A stretch of 33,329 nt of DNA from Myxococcales bacterium. GTDB taxonomy: Bacteria; Myxococcota_A; Polyangia; Polyangiales; Polyangiaceae. A program made the position numbers and the translations under genes. The stretch lies in assembly GCA_013297655.1 (NCBI GenBank), contig JAAFHV010000083.1:1-33329 (forward strand), written 5' to 3'. This document shows, piece after piece, positions 14,358-21,360 of the stretch; position 1 is the stretch's first letter, and the number at the start of each line of letters is the position of its first letter. The notes beneath the pieces are model-generated. The model did not search any database and was not told where the DNA came from. It worked only from the letters and a program-made list of their open reading frames with translations.

Positions 14358-16159
14358 GCGCCGAGCCCTTGCTGCGCCGCGACGCGCTCGAATAGGACGG
14401 TAACGGCTTGCTCCGTGAGCTCGGAGACGGAAGCGCTCGAGCCGCCCTGGATGACGATGGCGCCCGCCTCGACGGTGACGTTGACCCCGCCGCCGCCGCT
14501 TGCGCCCGGAGGTGCGCCCGGCATCGGAGCCGCCGCGACCGCCTCGACCGCCGACGTGGCCATCCCCGTGCTCGCGTTCTCGACCGCGCCGACGCTGCCA
14601 TCAAGGCCGAGCGCGACACCCTCGCCCATGTTGGCGCCGAACCCCGCCATGACGGTGGATGGGGAGTTGATGCCGAGGGCCGCCTTGAACGAGGAGCCCG
14701 CCTTGTCGGCGAGGTTCTTGACCGCGGCCACGACCTTCGCGCCGCCGTCCGTGATGCCCTGCACGAGACCGTTAATAAAGTCCATAGCGTACTTCGGGCC
14801 GTTTAGCGCCCAGTCTGCCATGACGTTGATCATCTCGTTTACGGCGACGCTGATAGCCACGGCCAGCGCGGCGATCATTGCGATCGTGATGACGACCGTC
14901 GCGATCAGTGCCCACCCGATGGCCATGAGTACCCCCATGACGATCCCCAGGGCCATCAGCCCGGCCTTTAGTTCCGCAATGATGGCGACGCCCTCTTCTG
15001 ACTCGGCAAACGCCTTGATCTGCGCTGCCACCTGCTTAAGCGCGATGTAGGCCTGCAATCCGTAGATAATCAGGTCTAGGAAGAAGCGCTTTACGTAGGG
15101 CACGCCCTTCGCCATCAGGTCGAAAACCTTCTGGAAGAAGGCGCCGATGCCGGCCTTGAGCGCCTGCCCGCTCGGGGTGGCCTGGTCGAGGATACCGAAG
15201 AGCGCCTTTACCTCTTTCAAAAACGGCTCGATCTTGATGTCCTCGAAGAACTTCCCGACCGACTCCTTCGCGCGCGCCCACATGTTGCCGAGGTCGAGCG
15301 CCGCATCCGCGACCGGATCCGCCCCCTTTTCCACGAGCGCGTTGGTGAGCGCGTCGCCGAATTTCTTCGCGTCGACGCTCCCGTTTTCGAGCTGCTTGGA
15401 GAGCGCCGCGGCCGAGAGACCCATGCGCTTCGCGACGTCATCGACCTTGAGCCCCATGCTCGCGAGCGAGCCGAGACCCTTGAGCGGAATCTTGAGCGCC
15501 TGCCCGGTCTGCTGGGCGGTGGCGATCTTTTTATACATCTGCTCGAACGCCTCGCCGCCGCCCTTGGCCATGGCCGAAGCGCTGACCGCCGCGAGCGTGA
15601 GGGCCTCGAGGTGGTCGGTCGACGTCGCGAACGCGCCGAAGCCCTGGGCCACCTTGGCGAGCTGGTCGCGCGTCTGCCCCGTAGCCTCGCCGAGTCGGTC
15701 GAACATCGCGACCGCGTCCTCGCCGGTACCCACGCCCTCGAGCAAGACATCGAAGAGCAGGATCATGTCGCCCTTCGCATCCGCCGCGGACAGCGCGAGG
15801 TTGATGCCTGCGAGCACGAGCGACGCCATCACGGCGCCTACCGCGAGGACCGCGGCGCCGAGCGCCTTCGCTCCGCTGAGCGCGAGTTCGCCCGCCTTCT
15901 CCATCGCGCCCGCGAAAGCCTTCGCCTCGACGTTCGCCTCGACGAGCGCGGGCGGCACGGCATCGATCGCACTCTTGTACGCGGCGACGTTGGCGGTGGC
16001 TTTCTGGAAGCCCTTCACGTCGCCGAGGGCAGACGCGCGCACGAGAGCAGCCTCCGCGGACGCGAGGCCCTTGGCCAGCACGGCAACCTCGTCGGCGGCC
16101 TTCTTCGCCTCCGCGCCGAGGTTGCCGTCCATGTTGATCGTCTCGGTGTAGACCGCCAT
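14354..16159 (-). CDS. Tail tape measure protein
   Basis: A 601-residue, mostly helical protein that sets tail length and is ejected with the DNA. It shows Ala/Lys/Glu-rich helices at the start, a hydrophobic stretch (about 80-125), GQTRDQLAKVAQGFGAFATSTDHLEALTLAAVSASAMAKGGGEAFEQMYKKIATAQQTGQ, which is typical of tape measures, several membrane-like segments in the middle (about 400-440), and the common C-terminal motif SSFKAALGINSPSTVMAGFGANMGEGVALGLDG. If helix length scales as usual, the tail would be roughly 90 nm. The ATG at 16159 overlaps the upstream stop (TGATG). Confidence 0.9.
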   Translation of the reverse strand: MAVYTETINMDGNLGAEAKKAADEVAVLAKGLASAEAALVRASALGDVKGFQKATANVAAYKSAIDAVPPALVEANVEAKAFAGAMEKAGELALSGAKALGAAVLAVGAVMASLVLAGINLALSAADAKGDMILLFDVLLEGVGTGEDAVAMFDRLGEATGQTRDQLAKVAQGFGAFATSTDHLEALTLAAVSASAMAKGGGEAFEQMYKKIATAQQTGQALKIPLKGLGSLASMGLKVDDVAKRMGLSAAALSKQLENGSVDAKKFGDALTNALVEKGADPVADAALDLGNMWARAKESVGKFFEDIKIEPFLKEVKALFGILDQATPSGQALKAGIGAFFQKVFDLMAKGVPYVKRFFLDLIIYGLQAYIALKQVAAQIKAFAESEEGVAIIAELKAGLMALGIVMGVLMAIGWALIATVVITIAMIAALAVAISVAVNEMINVMADWALNGPKYAMDFINGLVQGITDGGAKVVAAVKNLADKAGSSFKAALGINSPSTVMAGFGANMGEGVALGLDGSVGAVENASTGMATSAVEAVAAAPMPGAPPGASGGGGVNVTVEAGAIVIQGGSSASVSELTEQAVTVLFERVAAQQGLGA

Positions 16160-16386
16160 CACTGGCCACCCTTTCGCGCGTAGTAGGCTCGCTCGGCCGC
16201 GGTCATTCCGTCATCGCCCGGCGCGGTGGGGGGAGGCGCGGTGTTGCGGATCTTGGTCCGCGCGATGGCGCGCCACCAGATGAGCGACTCGGACACCAGC
16301 TCGCGGGCAGCGATGGCCTCGTCGCTCGAATCTCCGCGCATCATGCCCGCCAGGCCTTCGCCGAGCGCTACCGCGTCCCCCGCCAT
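16159..16386 (-). CDS. Downstream tail-chaperone frame (frameshift extension or small separate protein)
   Basis: A 75-residue frame if started at the ATG at 16386 (MAGDAVALGEGLAGMMRG ... AERAYYARKGGQ). The same frame stays open upstream into the end of the preceding gene, reaching 16491. That is the arrangement of lambda G/GT-type tail assembly chaperones, in which a -1 shift joins the two frames just before the tape measure. There is no good Shine-Dalgarno before the ATG, which favours frameshift expression. The residues (ARELVSESLIWWRAIARTKIR, PPPTAPGDDGMTAAERAYYA) suit the T part of such chaperones. A stand-alone small protein remains possible. Confidence 0.55.
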   Translation of the reverse strand: MAGDAVALGEGLAGMMRGDSSDEAIAARELVSESLIWWRAIARTKIRNTAPPPTAPGDDGMTAAERAYYARKGGQ

Positions 16387-16406
16387 ACGCTCGCGGAGGG
16401 CGCCGA

Positions 16407-16745
16407 CTATTTTCGGTGTTCGTCGATCACGCCACCGGAGAACTCGGTGAACGTGTCGCTCGTTAGCGCGGCCCCGGCGCTCGCGGGCCATCGCGCGATC
16501 TGCTGCTCCACTGCGCCGCGATCCGGATAGACCGTGATGGCGCGAAGGAGGAGGCGATTCGCCTCGAGCGTCTTGCCGCGCTTGACCTCCGCGGAGTAGC
16601 TCGAAAGCTCGTGCGCGGTGGGGCGACGGATGACGTAGACGAAGGGCGCTTTCTCGGGCCCGAGCAGCGCGGCGACGCCGTCATGCTCGGAGTCGAGAGC
16701 GGCGAGGCGCTCCTCGTCGGGGGGTAGTGTCGGCTCGAATTTCAC
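16407..16745 (-). CDS. Tail assembly chaperone candidate (G-like)
   Basis: A 112-residue soluble protein starting at a GTG (16745) that overlaps the stop of the small upstream gene. Features: an acidic N-terminus (LPPDEERLAALDSEHDGVAALLG), then APFVYVIRRPTAHELSSYSAEVKRGKTLEANRLLLRAITVYPDRGAVEQQIARWP, a pattern seen in tail chaperones and related proteins encoded between the tube and tape-measure genes. It ends at a TAG preceded by CGA-AAA; a -1 slip there would enter the next frame. Such proteins coat and recruit the tape measure during tail assembly. Confidence 0.65.
   Translation of the reverse strand: MKFEPTLPPDEERLAALDSEHDGVAALLGPEKAPFVYVIRRPTAHELSSYSAEVKRGKTLEANRLLLRAITVYPDRGAVEQQIARWPASAGAALTSDTFTEFSGGVIDEHRK
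16410..16416 (-). promoter_or_regulatory. Candidate -1 frameshift slip site
   Basis: On the coding strand the sequence CCGAAAA immediately precedes TAG, with AAA in the last sense codon. The -1 frame from this point is open to 16159. The site is not a canonical X-XXY-YYZ heptamer, because the P-site codon would re-pair imperfectly, so efficiency would be low or would need a stimulator. No clear downstream hairpin was identified by eye. Confidence 0.35.
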
Positions 16746-16951
16746 TTGGCCACCTCCTTCGCGACCATCGCGCGCACGGCGGCGTCCTTGGCCTCGAGCA
16801 GCTTGCGAAGAGCGACGGTGCGTTCGGGGTTCCGAGGCAGGGTGAGGACGTGGCGGGCCATCTCGGCGAACGGCGCACTCACGGCCTTAAGGTGGGGCGG
16901 CAGGTGCTCGAAGGCAAAGAACTGCTCGATGTGCTCGGTGACGTTGTCCAT
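16742..16951 (-). CDS. Acb2/Tad1-hairpin-like protein, candidate cyclic-nucleotide sponge
   Basis: A 69-residue all-helical protein: IEQFFAFEHLPPHLKAVSAPFAEMARHV, then TLPRNPERTVALRKLLEAKDAAVRAMVA. The aromatic-rich start, the LP(P)xHL turn, the [L]PRNPERTVALRKLLEAKDAAVRA helix and the size fit the family of small helical hairpins that includes Acb2, a phage protein that binds cyclic nucleotides and blocks CBASS and Thoeris signalling. That function is known for characterised relatives only; here it is inferred. It lies between the tube and chaperone genes, matching the habit of such genes to sit among structural genes. The ATG at 16951 is preceded by GAGGGAACC; the 3' end overlaps the next gene. 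Confidence 0.6.
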   Translation of the reverse strand: MDNVTEHIEQFFAFEHLPPHLKAVSAPFAEMARHVLTLPRNPERTVALRKLLEAKDAAVRAMVAKEVAK

Positions 16952-17023
16952 GGTTCCCTCGTTTGAAATGGTGCCGCGGGGGCCTCAGGTGGTCACCCCG
17001 CAGCACCACTCACCTAGCACGAA

Positions 17024-17512
17024 TCACGTCGGTTGTGCCAACGGCTCCGCGAGGTCGTCGAGGCCGCAGAACTTGATCTTCAACGGCTTCAAATCGATCT
17101 TCACGACCGAGGCATCAGCGCCCTGCGCGCCGCCCGATCCGCTCGAGTCGAAGTGGCATCCCAAGAGCTCGTCCGTCACCGTCTCGAACCCGTTCAGGCC
17201 CCACGTGATGAGCAGCGAAAACGGCGCGTCGCCGTACCCCGCGCCGAACGTGGAGAGGAGAAGGTTGAACTCGGCGCGGTAGCACTCCATCGAAGCGGAG
17301 TAGCTGTTCTCGCCGAGCGTCATCGCGATCGGATCGGGATGGTTCGCGCGCACCTCGCCGCGGTCGCGGGTGCGCTCGTAGTCGATGCTCTTGAGGAACA
17401 TCTTGATGTCCGGCACCTCGACCTCTGAACCCGTGCTTTTGAACACGAACTTCATGGACGAGAACGCGTGCCGGAGGCCGTTGATCAGGGGGAATTCGAG
17501 TACGTCGGTCAT
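17024..17512 (-). CDS. Tail tube protein
   Basis: A 162-residue protein directly downstream of the sheath, as in contractile-tailed phages. The sequence reads as the two-sheet tube fold with N-terminal LEFPLINGLRHAFSSMKFVFKSTGSEVEVPDIKMFLKSIDYERTRDRGEVRANHPDPIAMTLGENSYSASMECYRAEFNLLL; the 'G ... YSASMECYRAEF' strand is characteristic of tube proteins. The C-terminal third includes a SSGSGGAQGADAS loop and a VVKIDLKPLKIKF strand. Hexamers would stack inside the sheath to form the DNA channel. No signal or membrane span. Confidence 0.8.
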   Translation of the reverse strand: MTDVLEFPLINGLRHAFSSMKFVFKSTGSEVEVPDIKMFLKSIDYERTRDRGEVRANHPDPIAMTLGENSYSASMECYRAEFNLLLSTFGAGYGDAPFSLLITWGLNGFETVTDELLGCHFDSSGSGGAQGADASVVKIDLKPLKIKFCGLDDLAEPLAQPT

Positions 17513-17520
17513 GTTCTACC

Positions 17521-18996
17521 TCAGCTCGCGAGCCCGATGGTCGCGTTGATCTGGCGCACGTAGCCCTTGCCGTAGAGCGTCGCGGCGATGTTGACTTGCT
17601 CGGTCGTGCGCACGTTGTTGGTTCGGTCCACCACGACCACGACGCCGGGAGCGGACAGCATGCCCGTGTTCAGCATCTGCTCGTTCATGGCGTTACGTAT
17701 GCGCGTCTCGATTTGCTGGGCGGCGCCCTCGTCGATCGTGCCGTTCGTGTTGAGGGGGATGTCCTCGTTGATCTCGTCGGTGCCGAGCTGGGTGAGCAGC
17801 GTGCACCCGATGTCCATCACGATGCCCTTGGGGAGCAAGTTGAACACCGAGCCCGCGGGCGACATCAGGAACGGGTTACTGATGAAGAACCCCGGCTTGC
17901 CCTTGCGGGTGCGGCACGTCGTGAAGCGCGCGACGTCGAGCGAGGGGTTCGCCTCCTCGTCGTGGTAGATGAAACCATCCGTCGGGTCGTTGGTGGGGTC
18001 CACCACGATCTGAGGGAGAGCTCCGTCGCGAACGCGCGAGGCGAGGCGCTGGGCGGGGATGACCACCTGGCGGCACGCGAGCGCGAAGAGCGCGGGGCGG
18101 CGCATGATGGGCACGCCCGCGGCGGCGACGGGGTACTGCGAGGTCATGTTGTAGTACCCGCCCGTGGCGAGGATGCGCGGGGCAGACACCGCGGAGTAGT
18201 CGAGCGCGATCGCAGCGGACCACGTCGCCTCGGTTTCGCCCGCGCCGCCGTATGCCACGGGGAGGGCCGCGTCACGCGAGGCGATCATCGCTCGAGTGAA
18301 GTTGTCGCCGTTCGCCAACGTGGTGAGGTAGCCCGCGAGCGTGGTCGCGTTGGCGCCCGTCCACACGCCCTGAATCACCATGCCGCCCCAGCCGGTCACC
18401 GCGTACGGGGACGCGGCAAGCGCGACGAGCGCGGCCTGGACGCCAGCGGCGGCGGCAAGCGGCTCGGTGCAGCCGAACGTGTGCGTCGAGCCGAGGAGGA
18501 ACGTACCCGCCGCGAAGTTCAGGGTGAGGTTGGTTCCCGTGATCGCGTAGGTGTTCGCGGTGCCGAGGCTGATCTCGGGGCCGTAGGTGCGCCCCGCGTC
18601 GAGCGAGATCCGGATCCGGATCCCCGTCGTGCCGATGGTGCCCGCGGCGGTGCATAGGACCTTCACGAGGTAGGCGTCGAACGGCGCGCCCGTGACGGTG
18701 ACGACCGAGGTTCCGGCGCCGGTCGGCACCACCGCGGAAGCCACGCCGGCCGAAGTCGTCGCCGCCTTGCAGAAAAGGACCGTTCCGCCCGCGGCGATGA
18801 TCATCGCGGCGAGGTCCACGGACGGGCCGTACCCTACCGCGGTGGCGAGCGTGTTGGCATTGCGCGTAGCCACGACCGTTGCCGCGGTGCCGCCGCTGCA
18901 CGTGCCGACCACCACGACCACGCTCTGCACGGGGACCGACACCACGCCGGCGCCACCGTCCAAAACCGTCAATTCTACATTTCCACTGGGAGGCAT
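17521..18996 (-). CDS. Tail sheath protein
   Basis: A 491-residue protein and the largest of the tail-tube cluster. N-terminal GNVELTVLDGGAGVVSVPVQSVVVVVGTCSGG is a typical sheath opening. The middle contains a large insertion-like domain (about 90-190), and the C-terminal half has SAPRILATGGYYNMTSQYPVAAAG, FTTCRTRKGKPGFFISNPFLMSPAGSVF and a final helix-strand segment (EQMLNTGMLSAPGVVVVVDRTNNVRTTEQVNIAATLYGKGYVRQINATIGL) typical of the contractile sheath C-terminal domain. It polymerises around the tube and contracts on infection. The adjacent tube gene confirms the role. Confidence 0.85.
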   Translation of the reverse strand: MPPSGNVELTVLDGGAGVVSVPVQSVVVVVGTCSGGTAATVVATRNANTLATAVGYGPSVDLAAMIIAAGGTVLFCKAATTSAGVASAVVPTGAGTSVVTVTGAPFDAYLVKVLCTAAGTIGTTGIRIRISLDAGRTYGPEISLGTANTYAITGTNLTLNFAAGTFLLGSTHTFGCTEPLAAAAGVQAALVALAASPYAVTGWGGMVIQGVWTGANATTLAGYLTTLANGDNFTRAMIASRDAALPVAYGGAGETEATWSAAIALDYSAVSAPRILATGGYYNMTSQYPVAAAGVPIMRRPALFALACRQVVIPAQRLASRVRDGALPQIVVDPTNDPTDGFIYHDEEANPSLDVARFTTCRTRKGKPGFFISNPFLMSPAGSVFNLLPKGIVMDIGCTLLTQLGTDEINEDIPLNTNGTIDEGAAQQIETRIRNAMNEQMLNTGMLSAPGVVVVVDRTNNVRTTEQVNIAATLYGKGYVRQINATIGLAS

Positions 18997-18997
18997 A

Positions 18998-19588
18998 TCA
19001 GCACCCGGATCCTGTCTCGCCTGTCGAGGCGATGAATGTGTCGCTAGTCACCGGCGCCACGCCGGGGGGAGCGTATTGTGTCGAGGGGTCGAAGGGCAGC
19101 ATGCGATCGAGGACCGGCGTATCGAGCCAGGTCGTGAACACGAACTCTTGCCCGAGCGATCCGATGGGGCCCGCCTCGGTCCACGCGCCCCTGGTGTCGA
19201 TGCCGTGGTTCGGAACGATGCGTTGAAGGGCAGCCATCACCGCGTGATACAGCGCGCGGGTGAGGTCATACCCTCCGATGCCGCTTGCCGACTCGGAGCC
19301 GCCCCAACACCGCACCTCGAACGTCACGCGCTCCGTGTGGACCGCGAGCATCACGGCTTGCTGCCGGCGCTCCTCGGTGCCGAGGGTGGCGGACGCGCTC
19401 GAGAGGTCCGGTGCGGAAAACGTGGAGTCCGCGGGGCTGATGATGATGCGCGGCGGGCGCGACGCCTCGAACACGCGCGCCGGCCCGAACAGGATCGCGC
19501 CGTCCACGAGAGGGGGGTATCCGCCCGCCGCGAGGGCGGCGACCACGTCCGCGTTTAGCGCGGTGAGGAATTGAGCGAAGAGCGCCAT
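18998..19588 (-). CDS. Tail terminator / tail-completion candidate
   Basis: A 196-residue protein between a gpG-like morphogenesis gene and the sheath, where tail terminators lie. The N-terminal helix (FAQFLTALNADVVAALAAGGYPPLVDGAILFGP) is followed by strands (RIIISPADSTF, RVTFEVRCWGGSES) and a helix (YDLTRALYHAVMAALQRIVPN), a layout close to the gpU-like terminator fold (alpha/beta with a long helix). It probably caps the tail at the neck. Its ATG (19588) shares one base with the upstream TAA (TAATG). Assignment is mostly from context and fold look. Confidence 0.6.
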   Translation of the reverse strand: MALFAQFLTALNADVVAALAAGGYPPLVDGAILFGPARVFEASRPPRIIISPADSTFSAPDLSSASATLGTEERRQQAVMLAVHTERVTFEVRCWGGSESASGIGGYDLTRALYHAVMAALQRIVPNHGIDTRGAWTEAGPIGSLGQEFVFTTWLDTPVLDRMLPFDPSTQYAPPGVAPVTSDTFIASTGETGSGC

Positions 19589-20010
19589 TACTCGAGCGCC
19601 TTCTTGATGTTGTCGGACACAGCGTCAGCGATCGCCTCGCGCCACGCGGGGGCGATGCCGCCGCTTTGCGGGATGATCTGGCGCTGAACCATGTTCTTCG
19701 TGCCCGTGTTGTGGAAGTTGGCGGGGGAGTCGATCGTGATGTCGATGCCCGCCGAGGCCTTGGGCGTGACGCGGAGGGAGCCGCGCATCGCGCCCGTGTC
19801 CGTGAGGGGAGGCGCGCCGCGGTGCGGGTGACGTTTGATGGTGCTCGCCATGAGCGGGGCGAACGGGCGGCCGTACGGGTCAAGTCCCGCGTCGAGCGCG
19901 TCGTCGATCATCTCTGCGATACGTTCGGCGGCATCGCGTGACGCCTGCGAGGGCACGTCGGCGAGCGCGCGGAGAGTGCCGTTCAGGCGCTGCAATCCCT
20001 TGTAGGCCAC
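19588..20010 (-). CDS. Virion morphogenesis / tail-completion protein (Mu gpG-like)
   Basis: A 140-residue protein with a GTG start at 20010. It has a helical N-terminus (LNGTLRALADVPSQASRDAAERIAEMIDDALDAG), a PYGRPFAPLMASTIKRHPHRGAPPLTDTGAMRGSLRV core and HNTGTKNMVQRQIIPQSGGIAPAW, which is close to the HQxG...P.R..lp.... pattern of phage virion morphogenesis (gpG/gpS) proteins. Such proteins act at the head-tail joining step. The neighbours (gp36-like upstream, terminator-like downstream) agree. Confidence 0.75.
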   Translation of the reverse strand: MAYKGLQRLNGTLRALADVPSQASRDAAERIAEMIDDALDAGLDPYGRPFAPLMASTIKRHPHRGAPPLTDTGAMRGSLRVTPKASAGIDITIDSPANFHNTGTKNMVQRQIIPQSGGIAPAWREAIADAVSDNIKKALE

Positions 20011-20013
20011 GGG

Positions 20014-20409
20014 TCACCAGCCCCGCCGAAACGAGCTCACGACGACGGCGGAACCCTGGGAGGGCGTGGCAAGGGCGGGGGTCACGTCGAGATGGATCTC
20101 CCCACGCGATACGCCCTTGAGCCATGCCATCGCCTCCAGGTGACGGTTGAGGAGATTCACGTCCGCGCCGGCCGCGGGGTTGTATCCGCGAACCGAGAGG
20201 ACTTCGTACGTTGCGATCTTGCAGACCGCCTGTTTGAGGTCGGATCCCCACGTGGTGAGCGGCATCGCGTACCGCGAACGCATGAAGCCGTCCGCGATAC
20301 TCGATGCTGCCGTGAGCGCGTTCGTGAGCACGTCGGACGTGAGCGAGCCGAACGCCACGGCCGGCGCGCCGTACGTATACAGCTCGGCGATCGTGGCGTA
20401 CTGACTCAC
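20014..20409 (-). CDS. Head-tail connector, Mu gp36-like (DUF1320)
   Basis: A 131-residue protein. The start is a GTG at 20409 that overlaps the capsid stop (GTGA). ATIAELYTYGAPAVAFGSLTSDVLTNALTAASSIADGFMRSRYAMPLTTWGSDLKQAVCKIATYEVLSVRGYNPA matches the pattern of Mu gp36-type adaptor proteins: an N-terminal strand-helix, a helix with ASSIADGFMRSRYxxPL, and a helix with KxAxCxIAxYxLLxxRGxNP. It would connect the portal vertex with the tail. Position right after the major capsid gene is usual. A longer frame to 20553 lacks support. Confidence 0.8.
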   Translation of the reverse strand: MSQYATIAELYTYGAPAVAFGSLTSDVLTNALTAASSIADGFMRSRYAMPLTTWGSDLKQAVCKIATYEVLSVRGYNPAAGADVNLLNRHLEAMAWLKGVSRGEIHLDVTPALATPSQGSAVVVSSFRRGW

Positions 20410-21344
20410 GGCTTGCTCTTCAGCGCGAGGAACGGAAGGGTCACGTCCGCCACGCCTCGGCAGTCGATGCCGAAAAGGAACTGACGGTTGGAGAAGACGT
20501 TGTCGTCGTCCGGCTTGTTTTTGTACACGAACTGCGGCGCCTGACGCTGCCACCAGAGGAACGGCTTGATCGCCTTGCGATTGTCCAGGAGGTACCAGGC
20601 GGTGGGGTCGCTTTCGAGCTCGTCGATGACGAGCACTTCGGCGGCGCCCTTGTAGATGTTCGGCTCCGCGGCGACGTTGCCCGCGGCGCTCGAGCCCATC
20701 ACGAACGAGGCGAGGTAGTCGCTCGTCATGATGCGGTTCGCGACGTCCTCGAGCGAGGGCGGCACGACGAGGAGCGACGGGCGGATGCCCATCGGCTGAC
20801 CGTCACGGCCCTTGAATCCGCGCATCGCGGTTCGCGCGATACCGAAGTTCGGCGCGGTGAGCGCGAGCGCGAGGTTGTTGTCGTACGAGCCGAACGGGCC
20901 GCCCGTGCCCGCGTCGAGGTCGACGGGATGCGCGTCGTTGAAGAACGAGACGCCGTCGAACCCGGTCGGGTTGGCGAGGATGAGCTTTGCGATCTCGCGG
21001 TCGGCCCATTTCGCGGCCTGCTCGCCCATGAGCGAGACGGTCGGGCCGTAGAGCCCGAAAGTGTCGTCCTCGATGGCGTAGCGGTCCACGCCCACCGTCA
21101 ACTCGAACGGGTCTGGCGTCATGGTGCGGCCACGAAGCGCGACGTTGTTGATGTGGCGCGGGCCGACCCATTCGCGGAGGATCGGGATCTTGTCCATCCA
21201 GCCGTTCACGACGCTGGAGACGTTGCCGTACGTGGGCATCATGGCGAGCTTGGGAGCCCAAACCTCGGTCCCCTGGTAGGCCTGGGAGAAGGTGGCGCCG
21301 AAGCCGAAAAACATCGACGCGATGTTGGGGGGAGTGATTTCCAT
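20406..21344 (-). CDS. Major capsid protein, Mu gpT-like
   Basis: A 312-residue protein that builds the icosahedral shell. The start (MEITPPNIASMFFGFGATFSQAYQ) and KWADREIAKLILANPTGFDGVSFFNDAHPVD are hallmark segments of the Mu gpT family, followed by ALTAPNFGIARTAMRGFKGRDGQPMGIRPSLLVVPPSLE and NRKAIKPFLWWQRQAPQFV in the C-terminal half. The length is close to gpT (about 300). It lies downstream of the protease/scaffold and the decoration-like gene. There is no obvious N-terminal delta domain to be cleaved, consistent with a separate scaffold. Confidence 0.9.
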   Translation of the reverse strand: MEITPPNIASMFFGFGATFSQAYQGTEVWAPKLAMMPTYGNVSSVVNGWMDKIPILREWVGPRHINNVALRGRTMTPDPFELTVGVDRYAIEDDTFGLYGPTVSLMGEQAAKWADREIAKLILANPTGFDGVSFFNDAHPVDLDAGTGGPFGSYDNNLALALTAPNFGIARTAMRGFKGRDGQPMGIRPSLLVVPPSLEDVANRIMTSDYLASFVMGSSAAGNVAAEPNIYKGAAEVLVIDELESDPTAWYLLDNRKAIKPFLWWQRQAPQFVYKNKPDDDNVFSNRQFLFGIDCRGVADVTLPFLALKSKP

Positions 21345-21360
21345 GGTCGTTGTCCTCGGT

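Noticed and set aside
16952-17023. Short inverted repeat between the tail-tube gene and the Acb2-like gene
   Set aside because: Only about five paired bases with an 11-base loop; not distinguishable from chance.
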